DNA of 49,318 bases from Akkermansiaceae bacterium (GTDB lineage Bacteria; Verrucomicrobiota; Verrucomicrobiia; Verrucomicrobiales; Akkermansiaceae). Positions within the stretch are counted from its first letter, which is position 1. Every line of letters starts with the position of its first letter. The translations under genes were made by a program, and so were the position numbers. A model generated the notes under the pieces. That model was not told the origin of the DNA. It saw only the letters and a list, made by a program, of their open reading frames with translations, and ran no database searches. The stretch covers positions 1-49,318 of the forward strand of contig CAIVSK010000332.1 of assembly GCA_903908495.1 (NCBI GenBank), in the 5' to 3' direction. Shown here piece after piece: positions 26,501-36,060 of this stretch.

Positions 26501-27246
26501 GAGTAAACAAAGGCCGCGTGGGTGGCGAGGGCCGGGATGGCCTCGACCAAGGTGTCGAGCTGGGCGGGCAGCAGCGCGCGATGGATGGCGAACTCGCCGA
26601 AGCCCTGGGATTCCGGGGCCTTGAGGTCGGTGATGACCAGTTCGGGCAGGTTTGGCACATCGGGTCGTTGGAGTTTTGAAAGCAACGCGCGGCGTTGTTG
26701 GGGGCTGAGCGTGGCCTTGTTGCGCACCAAGGTTTCCAAGGAGTATTGCGTCAAGCCGCCGAGCGCCGGGTCATGCGCGAGGGCATCGCCCTCAAACACC
26801 TCGCGGCTCACCCGCTTCGGCTCCAGCGCGCTGGGCAGGTTCGGTTTTTGGTCGCGGACCTCCTGTTGATGGTTGTGAGTCACGCCGAGTTGGCGCTTCA
26901 GATAGTCCAGCGTCTGTTGGGGGGTGGCATCGTAGTCGAGCAGCGCCTGGCGGTTCTCAATGATCCGGCGGCGGGCATTCTCGTCGGGAAACCGCTTGCG
27001 CCATTGCTCGATGAACTCGCTGAATTTCGCCCCGTTGCGGCTGCTCTGATAGTGCAGGCAGTGGAAAAAATAATATTCTTCGCTGCCCGGCACGAGTTCG
27101 CCGAGTGCCTTTTCGCGGTCGGCGGCGAGGGCAAAGCGCTCGATGAAGCCGATTTCATTCTGCCCAAGCAGGACTGGCGGATGGACGATGCCGGCGGCCA
27201 AGGCGGCGGCGACGAACAAGCTGACAAGCGACGGGTGTGGTTTCAT
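20566..27246 (-). CDS. Giant exported protein of unknown function with macroglobulin-like beta domains
   Basis: 2226 aa from ATG 27246, giving a signal peptide (LVSLFVAAALAAGIV...LLG). No family is firmly recognised. The first ~450 residues are helical and charged (GSEEYYFFHCLHYQ, QWRKRFPDEN). From ~460 on, beta-sandwich stretches appear, resembling macroglobulin/carboxypeptidase-regulatory-like domains: ENAVVWLDGRKF, VADQQVVFNFRHRGF, ISGLAPGDYSLRQL. Two Ala/Pro/Gly-rich linkers lie at ~1070-1085 and ~1375-1395. The C-terminal ~750 residues include a helical repeat-like region and more beta sandwiches (FEYHFYFPATAGAHNFPQFPVNVAVSG, LTYRNLGEVAVNYYLMDPEFSFS), ending with FKDGYTDLRGRFDYASL. No C-G-E-Q thioester is visible, so it is not a classical alpha-2-macroglobulin. 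I infer a periplasmic or cell-surface scaffold. It is transcribed alone or with the small membrane gene 147 bases upstream. Confidence 0.75.
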   Translation of the reverse strand: MKPHPSLVSLFVAAALAAGIVHPPVLLGQNEIGFIERFALAADREKALGELVPGSEEYYFFHCLHYQSSRNGAKFSEFIEQWRKRFPDENARRRIIENRQALLDYDATPQQTLDYLKRQLGVTHNHQQEVRDQKPNLPSALEPKRVSREVFEGDALAHDPALGGLTQYSLETLVRNKATLSPQQRRALLSKLQRPDVPNLPELVITDLKAPESQGFGEFAIHRALLPAQLDTLVEAIPALATHAAFVYSRLRKLAPSPDVDVAFNPAEREAWLERLWTYAKTLPPAFNSLKAQLLYQRLDHDRMKGVYDPARFLDYLKLPRGFGYVNPQWLQARAATNEPQCDLNADLSAALLVNRPIGVDEPLVREYFLAVFDQAAKADPAGLGEKMMAPYTDYVLDSWLRPLLAEALIVGGHGDAERWASLLNPTAFQALKERVDIEFPATNPPLFQPGETAQFDVIVKNTPKLIVKIYELNALNYFLTQKRQLNTDLTLDGLVANSEQTHSFDSGPFKRTRQTFKFPELKGQRGAWIIEFIGTGRSSRALLRVGQWQVIQQTGPGGDLLLVLDENGEPVENAVVWLDGRKFTRDEKLGRIVVPFTKQPGMRQVVVSDAAGTFATLTQFEHHAEDYRLDAQFHIEREQLLARRDATLAVRAALMLGESHLDPALISEPLLTITSTTLDGIATTREVKNLKLSAGSVLTHTLSVPERLAQLTVTLTGKIDVLSAGGEKRDLSATHTWSLNGIDKTDATNDGHLAKFAGSYVFELLGKNGEAVADQQVVFNFRHRGFATPQSVALKSDEQGRIALGALPGIANVQAKSSNGRESSWELDESERTWSADLHAAAGSVVRVPQPGGNFAAGAPPALSLLEMRAGTFTADHAAKLACKDGFIEISGLAPGDYSLRQLGEERDFTIKVSEGKQVAGWLLGKCRNLELKTSAPLQITGINTEEEFLTIKLANASVFTRVHIAASRFEPGRGLFAGLGGFARFGVASGSPAKQPNLFSAGRQIGDEYRYILERRYGKLYPGNMLTRPGLLLNPWEVRDTGLDELSLKAMQQAAATAGDRSEGRAGAKAEPPATPPAGAPGGAAAETDLDFVAASEPTLYNLLPDKDGIVRIDRKALGDRQHVQVYAEDLANAAWQSFALAELPTKFADQRLARNLDPAKPFTQRKEVTVLEQGKTLTLADVLTSEMETYDTLGSVHALFTTLSGDPTLAKFAWVLQWPQLKDAEKRAKYSEFACHELNFFLSRKDAAFFAKVVKPALANKKDKTFMDDFLLDGDLARYLLPTAYARLNVVERVLLGLRIKDEAPNAARGLRELWELVPPNPELQERLFETALRGRALEAAAGQPGWSDELKREKNKQAAVATGELRAMAEAPAGGAAPAPVAAPAAAMKLPAAAAMDKAESGRRIATKVRAGVARDVGEMELLADMPADAFAAAAPADRKALKEELQSAGNRQLSFRKGGAVGVANGVADGGFFGSEVAAASRGLVRAYYRELGPTKEWAENNYYHLRITQQDGALVPVSGFWRDYAKWNAEGGHGAFVSSCVAEASHNFAEMMLALAVLDLPFEAPKQGGRTEAGEFTLTAGGPLIVFHKEIKPSVPLAANAQAVALLVSQSFFRAGDRYRMEGNEKFDKYVTAEFLTGTVYGANIVVTNPTSAPAKAEVLLQIPQGALPVLGSKATDSRSVRLEPYTTKTFEYHFYFPATAGAHNFPQFPVNVAVSGSVAGAAKPFEFNVVAKLTQVDKASWDYISQYGSETDVFAFLEQNNLAALALPRVAWRCHDARFFAKLTGFLAAHHVWDETIYSYALLHNDAATLREWLQHKNEFVAQCGPYLASTLVMLDPVERRAYEHLEYSPLVNQRAHRLGNAARIANPAVLAEYRGLLDILAHKPALDAADNMSATYYLFLQDRVDEALGRFHQVEGNGLPIRLQHDYFQCYAGFFESTLAEARGIAARYSDYPVARWRLLFADVTSQLDEIEGKGSKVETGDKPDREKQQAELAASEPAFEFKVENKSIALTYRNLGEVAVNYYLMDPEFSFSSNPFVSEDASRFSIIKPNKSAVLALAGDKDALEVALPAEFAKANVLVEIVAAGQRKAQAYHANTLKLVLAENYGRLETRDSASERAVSKAYVKVYARLKNGTVRFFKDGYTDLRGRFDYASLNGGASGQPLPLGQDMPRQAAAPPNGLDYQMLKPAELPDIDKFAILILSETNGATTREVSPPSE

Positions 27247-27393
27247 GACGGGAGTATTGGTTAGAGGATCGGCGAAGGAGTGGTGCCGGGCCAAGCCCGC
27301 ATGCAGCCAGCGCACCGTGATGAGGAGCCTTCGAGCATAGGGACACGCGGGGCGCTGGATTCTTAGGAGAAAATTGGCTGGAGAGGTCCGGTT

Positions 27394-27750
27394 TCACGGG
27401 ATCAAGTCGACGCCGAAGCGTTTGGCCAATAGTGCGGTCGCGGCGAAGCTCGCCATCGTCACCACTGCGCAGATGCCCAGAGCCAGCCAGAAATTCACGC
27501 CCTTGGCCAGCAACCACGGCATCACCAGAAACATCGGCAAGGTCGGCAGCACGTACCAGAACGTGTAGAATGCGTGATTGCCAATCCTGCGGCTGCCCTG
27601 GCGCTCGACCTGCAGCCAGATCATGACCATGAGGGTGACAAACGGCAGCGAGGAAATCAGTGCGCCCAACTTGTCGCTGCGCTTGGCCACTTCCGAGACC
27701 AACACGATGATCAGGGCTGTGACGGCGTATTTGATGACGATCATGGGCAT
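27394..27750 (-). CDS. DUF3147-like small integral membrane protein
   Basis: 118 aa from ATG 27750 (MPMIVIKYAVTALIIVLVSEVAKRSDKLGALISSLP); a second ATG at 27744 is equally possible. The frame is open further upstream, but that stretch is unlike membrane sequence. Four hydrophobic helices are visible. The motif LIIVLVSEVAKRS-x-x-x-GALISSLP and the following WLQVER match small DUF3147-type membrane proteins found in many Gram-negative bacteria. Function is unknown; the family topology suggests transport or membrane stress, which is not shown here. Same strand as the giant exported protein downstream, with a 147-base gap. Confidence 0.75.
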   Translation of the reverse strand: MPMIVIKYAVTALIIVLVSEVAKRSDKLGALISSLPFVTLMVMIWLQVERQGSRRIGNHAFYTFWYVLPTLPMFLVMPWLLAKGVNFWLALGICAVVTMASFAATALLAKRFGVDLIP

Positions 27751-28181
27751 GGGCGATACGGCAGCGGGCGGTTTGGCTTGGCACCTCCGGCCCAAGCCAG
27801 CAGTGCTGGCGCTCTTCTTACCCTGCCACAGCCGCCGGAGCTAGGGGAATCGTGGGATTTCTTGCGGCCGCGCAGGGAACTCCGGCACTCTCCCGGTCTA
27901 GCCAAAGCGGCGTGGCGGGCTCCGCCCCTTCCCGCCGCACTCCACACATTGGCAGCGCAGGGGCAGCTCATGCATGGACTGCGGTGGCAAGCGCCAGCGC
28001 GACACCGCTTTGGCTCGCTGCTGGTCCGCGCTACCGCCAGCCAAAGTCCCGCTCCGCCATCACCGCAGCATATTGCCGGTTTTGGGGGATGCCGTCCTGC
28101 CCCACGGTTCTCGCGGGACAGGCAGGCAAAATGGCGGCTTTGGCCAGGTGGACGGGCGCGGCCCAATCTTCTGTCAGGATT
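27751..28181. repeat. Gene-free region carrying a dispersed verrucomicrobial-type repeat
   Basis: 431 bases without a supported gene. Plus-strand translations read LAKAAWRAPPLPAALHTL and MDCGGKRQRDTALA, phrases I recall seeing repeatedly in short 'hypothetical proteins' of Verrucomicrobiota genomes; these look like translations of a dispersed non-coding repeat, not genes. A copy of the CGGGACAGGC-type core (about 28110) links it loosely to the palindromes at 15831 and 20449. Repeat-family membership is from memory and unverified. Confidence 0.45.
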
Positions 28182-31100
28182 TCACTGTGCCTGCACCCGC
28201 ACGAACAACGTGGTGCCGACCGGAGGTGAGGTCAAGGTGACCTCAACAGTGGCGACGCCATTGCCATCGGCAGCGCCGACATTTTCGGTCACTGCGGCAG
28301 GGCCATCCCAAGTTTGTAGATCCGTGGACGTCCACACCGTATAACTCAGACCACTGGCCGCCAGCCGGGTATAGCTGAACTTGTGGCTGTCCTTGTCGAG
28401 TGACGCGGTGATCGGGTTGGACGAGGCACCGCTGGCCGGGTTGAGGCCAAAGGCGAACTCCTCGAAGTTGCTCATCCCGTCATGGTCGGGATCGCCGCCG
28501 GGCGTCTTGTCGGAGAGGCCCGGATAGTGAGCGTCCATCCACGCGGTGAACGGGTCGGCTGCCGCCGCGCTACCCGGGATCGAGGCATTGTCCATGGTCA
28601 GCCAGCCCCAGCCACCGCGGCTCGAGTTGATCAACTCCACGCTGCAGATCTCGCCGACATAGGGTGCCAACTCGTCTACGGTGAACGTCACGGTGACCAT
28701 GGCGTCGCCTTCGCTAGTCCTGGGTTTGGTGAGCACGAAGACGCCGTCGCTGGCGCGCCGCAGGGCGACGCCCTTCCAGCCGGTATCGGGGTTGGCGGCA
28801 TAAGGCACCGACGCTTCATCGGTTGGAGCCGGGCCGTGAGCCATGCCCTTGGCCATTTGCACCGTCAGATCCCCCGTCGCGTTGAGGATGAAAAGTGGCG
28901 AGCGGAGCCACACCGTGTTCAGGTGATTGTCATTCTGGCCGCCATTCGGCTGGACGATTCCATCGGTGATCTTAAACAGATAGTCGTCGCCCGACGGCGG
29001 TTGGATGGCGCCGCCATTGATGGTGGACGGCATTGCGATGACGTTCGGGGCGAGATCAACCCAAGCCCCGGCGCTCGCATCCCAGACGCGGTTGTGCCAG
29101 CCCTGGAGGGTCCCGTCGTTGAAGTTATTGCCGGCGGTGACCGTCACGGTATAGACCGTGCTAATCAGGGGATCCGACGAGGTGACCGTGTATGTCTGCG
29201 GGGTGTTGAAATCCAGCGCGGTGCCGGAAACCGGATTGCAGGTGGCTCCGGCGGTCAGCGTGAAGGTGGGTGCCAGCGCCGTCACGTTGGTGCCCAGCGG
29301 CAAGCTCAGCGAAATGTTAGAATTGGCGATAACCGCTTGGAAGCCGGGCACGCCGAAGGCGCGGATCTTCGCCTCCGGAGCCTGTGCTGGCGTTGCTGTG
29401 GTCATGACGGATTGCACCTGGTTGGAGAACAGCGCCTGCTGGTAGATGCGGACGTCGTATAACAAGCCCGAAAAATATCCGTCGTAGTTGGTGTCGGCGT
29501 TTTGCTGGCGGGCGCCGAGTATCAGGGACCTGTCCGCTGCCAGGCTCATCGTCTGACCGATGACGTTGTGTTCCACCGACGAGATCACGCCGTCCACGTA
29601 CAGGGTGCGGGTACCGGTGGACTGATCCCAAACGCCGGCGAAATGGTGCCATGTCGGGCTGAGATCATTGATGTTGGTGCCGGTGCTGGTGCCGTCGTCA
29701 TTGCTGAGGCCGCGCAAGGTGAAGCAGGCGTTTGAATCGCCGGAATGGCGGCGGATTTGCCAACCGGCGCCGTTTTCGCCTTTTTTGGACACCCACGGGC
29801 CCCATGTATCGGGAAACCCTTTGGCCCAGAAGGCGATGGTGAATTGGTTGCTGAGAGGCGCATCGTAGGTGCTCACATAGCCGTCGGAGGTGTTGGATGT
29901 GCTGGCTATCAGCACGCCGACATTGCCGGCCCGCAGGTCGAGCGAACTGCCGCCGAATGTGCTCGGCACGTCATCCGCACTGAAGGCGAGCGCCCCGGCA
30001 TTCGGGCCTGCCGCCATTCCGTCATGGGTGCCCGCGACGGTGAATCCGGACGAGTCCGTCAGGTTGGGCTCACCGGAAACCCAGTGACCGACGAGGGCAG
30101 CTGCCGGATCGGCTTGGACCACGGCGGTGACGGTGTAGACGGTGGTGAGCAGGAGGTCGGAGGAGGTGACGGTGTAGGTGACGGGGCTGGAGAAGTTGTG
30201 GCTGCTGCCGGAAACCTTGTCGCAAGTCGCACCGGCTGAGAGCGTGAAGACTGGAGCCAAGGCCGCCGGATCGGTGCCGAAAGGCACGGCCAGGGTGATA
30301 TCGGTGGCGAGCCCGCAGGGACGCCCCAACAGGCTGAACCCGGTGAAAGTGGCGGCCGGGGCGAGCGTGCCCGGAATGGACACGTTATCCATGTAGGTCC
30401 AACCCCAACCGCCCATGTTGTCGTCGATGTAGTCGAGGGTGTATTTCTTGCCGTTGTGCGCATAAGGCGCGAGGTCCGCCGCAGTGAAGGTCACTTGCTG
30501 CCAATTGCCGTAGCCGCTGTGGCGTCTGCTCATGATATAGGTGTCGGTGGCCACGTCGCGCAGCGCCACCCCGCCGAAGCCGCCGCCATTGATCGCGGTG
30601 GCGGGAATCGCGGAAGGAGCAGCACTGGGTGTTGCCAGCGGCGATTGTCCGCCGTCCAGCCAGGCCGTGAGGTCGCCCAGGTTGTTGATGTAGAATTCCG
30701 GGGACCGGCCGAAGCGGGTGAAATTGTCATCGTTATCATGACCCGAGCCGAGTTGATTGCCATCCCACAGACGGCCGCTCGCCGGGATCGGCCAGATTTG
30801 GGTCCACCCTTGCAGGCTGTCGGTGAAGTCGTAAGTGACGGGAGCGTGCATGACGACGGTGACGGTATAACTCTTGGTGGATCCATCCTCGGCGGTGATG
30901 GTGTAGGTACGAGGGCTGGCGAAGTTTCTGCTGGCACCGGACGGGTTGGCGGCATCTTCGGTGGCGAAGGGGGAAATCGTGTAGGTCACCGCGAGGCTGG
31001 AGACGTCGGTGCCTAGCGGGACGTCCTTGACGATGTTAGTGCCGACCAATGTGGCGGGTCCCTGGCCGGTGAAATTGAATGTTAGTATATCCTTGGCAGA

Positions 31101-32168
31101 GCCGAGGGCCGGCGTCGTGCTCACTTCAGCGGAGTAGGCGCTGCTGCCCATGCCATTGGTGGCCTGGACCTTGAAGGCATAGAGCGTGCCGTTGTCGAGG
31201 CCGGTTTTTGAGAAAAACGCATCGGTGGTGGCGTTGGTTTGCTCGACGTTGGTGGTCATGTTCTTGGTCCACACGACGTAGCCGGTCGCGCCGGGCTTGG
31301 GCGCCCACAACAGACCGACCTTGGCATTGCCGGGCGTCGCCGCCAAGCCGCTGGGGGTGGTGGGTGGGAGCAACTGCAGGACTTCGGTTTGGCTGAGCGG
31401 AGCGTTGTAGATGCGCACATCAAACAATTTGCCGGAAAAATAACTTTCATAGCCGGTGCCGCCTTGCTCGCGGGCACCGATGGTGAGGTGTTTGCCAGTG
31501 GCAGGGGTCATCACCTGGGCGGTGTTGTTATTGACCACATGGGACAACACGCCATCGACATAGAGAACGCGGGTGCCGGTGGACTGGTTCCAAACGCCGG
31601 CAAAATGGTGCCAGATGGCCGGGCTGTCATTGACGTTGATGGCGCTGCCCGTGCCGTCGGGGTTATCCACGCCGCGGAGGGTGAACCCGGAAACCGGGTC
31701 GTTGCCCATGCGGCGCAATTGCCAACCGATGGAGTCTTCGCCGCGCTTGCAGACCCAGGGTCCCCATGTCCCCGGAAACCCTTTGGCCCAGAACGCGACC
31801 GTGAATTGGCTGTTGATCCCATCGTCATAGGTGTTGACGTAACCGCTATCACCAGAGGCACTCTTGGCGACACTCACACCAACGTTGCCGACAGATAGAT
31901 CCAGCGACTGACCACTGCAACCGGCCGGCACATCGGTACTGAATGCCAGCGCTCCGGCATTGCCGCCCACCGCCACCCCGTCGTGGGTGCCTGCGATGCG
32001 GTAACCTGAGGTTTCGCTGAGGTTGGGCGCCCCGCCGATCCAGTGGCCGACCAGCGTTGCGGGGGCGCTGGGGGTGGTGGCTAAAATGACCGCCGCTGCC
32101 AATGCGGCAGCGCGGGCGAGTGGGGGCCGTTTGTGGCCGCCGTGGGTGGGTCCGTTGGGTGGGTTCAT
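28182..32168 (-). CDS. Exported double-LamG protein with internally duplicated architecture
   Basis: 1328 aa from ATG 32168, with a signal peptide (ARAAALAAAVILATTPSAPA). It consists of two similar halves. Half one: LamG jellyroll (~38-268, VGHWIGGAPNL, WAKGFPGTWGPWVCKRGED), fibronectin-III (~270-355), an Ig-like DUF5018-type domain (~360-443), and a carbohydrate-binding-like domain (~446-605, SLQGW ... GGWGWTYMDNVSIPG). A second Ig-like domain (~612-685) links to half two: LamG (~686-925, VGHWVSGEPNL, WAKGFPDTWGPWVSKKGEN), Ig-like (~930-1010), and the second binding-like domain (~1016-1199, TLQGW ... GGWGWLTMDNASIPG). The last ~120 residues are the shared terminal module (DPDHDGMSNFEEFAFG, YTVWTSTDLQTW). 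Together these point to a secreted polysaccharide-binding or adhesive protein. It is divergent from the multi-PAS kinase. Confidence 0.82.
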   Translation of the reverse strand: MNPPNGPTHGGHKRPPLARAAALAAAVILATTPSAPATLVGHWIGGAPNLSETSGYRIAGTHDGVAVGGNAGALAFSTDVPAGCSGQSLDLSVGNVGVSVAKSASGDSGYVNTYDDGINSQFTVAFWAKGFPGTWGPWVCKRGEDSIGWQLRRMGNDPVSGFTLRGVDNPDGTGSAINVNDSPAIWHHFAGVWNQSTGTRVLYVDGVLSHVVNNNTAQVMTPATGKHLTIGAREQGGTGYESYFSGKLFDVRIYNAPLSQTEVLQLLPPTTPSGLAATPGNAKVGLLWAPKPGATGYVVWTKNMTTNVEQTNATTDAFFSKTGLDNGTLYAFKVQATNGMGSSAYSAEVSTTPALGSAKDILTFNFTGQGPATLVGTNIVKDVPLGTDVSSLAVTYTISPFATEDAANPSGASRNFASPRTYTITAEDGSTKSYTVTVVMHAPVTYDFTDSLQGWTQIWPIPASGRLWDGNQLGSGHDNDDNFTRFGRSPEFYINNLGDLTAWLDGGQSPLATPSAAPSAIPATAINGGGFGGVALRDVATDTYIMSRRHSGYGNWQQVTFTAADLAPYAHNGKKYTLDYIDDNMGGWGWTYMDNVSIPGTLAPAATFTGFSLLGRPCGLATDITLAVPFGTDPAALAPVFTLSAGATCDKVSGSSHNFSSPVTYTVTSSDLLLTTVYTVTAVVQADPAAALVGHWVSGEPNLTDSSGFTVAGTHDGMAAGPNAGALAFSADDVPSTFGGSSLDLRAGNVGVLIASTSNTSDGYVSTYDAPLSNQFTIAFWAKGFPDTWGPWVSKKGENGAGWQIRRHSGDSNACFTLRGLSNDDGTSTGTNINDLSPTWHHFAGVWDQSTGTRTLYVDGVISSVEHNVIGQTMSLAADRSLILGARQQNADTNYDGYFSGLLYDVRIYQQALFSNQVQSVMTTATPAQAPEAKIRAFGVPGFQAVIANSNISLSLPLGTNVTALAPTFTLTAGATCNPVSGTALDFNTPQTYTVTSSDPLISTVYTVTVTAGNNFNDGTLQGWHNRVWDASAGAWVDLAPNVIAMPSTINGGAIQPPSGDDYLFKITDGIVQPNGGQNDNHLNTVWLRSPLFILNATGDLTVQMAKGMAHGPAPTDEASVPYAANPDTGWKGVALRRASDGVFVLTKPRTSEGDAMVTVTFTVDELAPYVGEICSVELINSSRGGWGWLTMDNASIPGSAAAADPFTAWMDAHYPGLSDKTPGGDPDHDGMSNFEEFAFGLNPASGASSNPITASLDKDSHKFSYTRLAASGLSYTVWTSTDLQTWDGPAAVTENVGAADGNGVATVEVTLTSPPVGTTLFVRVQAQ

Positions 32169-32251
32169 GACTGGGGTTGTTGTCTCGTTACTAACTAGCG
32201 TCGCAAATGGGCTTGCTGGGATTATTGGCTATCCGTTAGGAAAAGCTGAAT

Positions 32252-32287
32252 GCGACGTTACCTATCCGATACGCTTTGCCAAGGATT
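32252..32287 (+). repeat. Left copy of an inverted repeat flanking the sensor kinase gene
   Basis: Matches the reverse complement of 35856-35891 at 28 of 36 positions without gaps: GCGA, then TATCCG, then an exact 14-mer CTTTGCCAAGGATT in the same spacing. Both copies point inward toward the kinase gene. Confidence 0.65.
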
Positions 32288-32306
32288 ATTTTGAAGGATT
32301 ATTTTG
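32281..32306. repeat. Perfect 13-base tandem duplication
   Basis: AAGGATTATTTTG occurs twice in direct succession (32281-32293, 32294-32306), followed by a third partial AAGG. It overlaps the inner end of the left inverted-repeat copy. Confidence 0.9.
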
Positions 32307-32460
32307 AAGGTCGCAATTATTTAGGTGTAAAGTCTGAGCAATTTATGCACATTTGCCCATCTCACCCCCTCATGGCACCATCGGCAATGGAACCGCAACT
32401 CATCATGCGCCAGATGGGCAGGGCGGGTTGTTACCCCAGCAAGACGGAGGGAGTGGCGGC

Positions 32461-35907
<3,447 letters not shown>

Positions 35908-36060
35908 CGGGCAAGTGGCTTGTAACTGCTGTTGCTTGAGTAAATCCACCGCAATGCTCTGATTAGAGTCCATCCTTGCTTGCAGACTATCCGCCTTGCC
36001 AGAGTCCCCGCCGTCCCCCTGTCCACTCCCCTGCCCTCCCCCGCAATCCACTCACCCACC

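Larger units (their letters stand above)
32169..32460. promoter_or_regulatory. AT-richer divergent regulatory region
   Basis: 292 bases between the divergent LamG gene and the multi-PAS kinase, visibly richer in A+T than its surroundings. It holds the left inverted-repeat copy (32252-32287) and a 13-base tandem duplication. A weak sigma70-like pair pointing at the kinase is TTGAAG (32304-32309) and TAAAGT (32328-32333), spaced 18. GGAGG near 32446 is a good ribosome site for ATG 32461. Confidence 0.45.

Noticed and set aside
20566..27246. Alpha-2-macroglobulin assignment for the giant exported protein
   Set aside because: No C-G-E-Q thioester motif or clear bait region is visible; only general macroglobulin-like beta character remains.
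27574..28344. Plus-strand open frame of 256 codons overlapping the DUF3147-like gene
   Set aside because: Half is antisense to a credible membrane protein and half is repeat-like intergenic sequence; there is no domain or signal.
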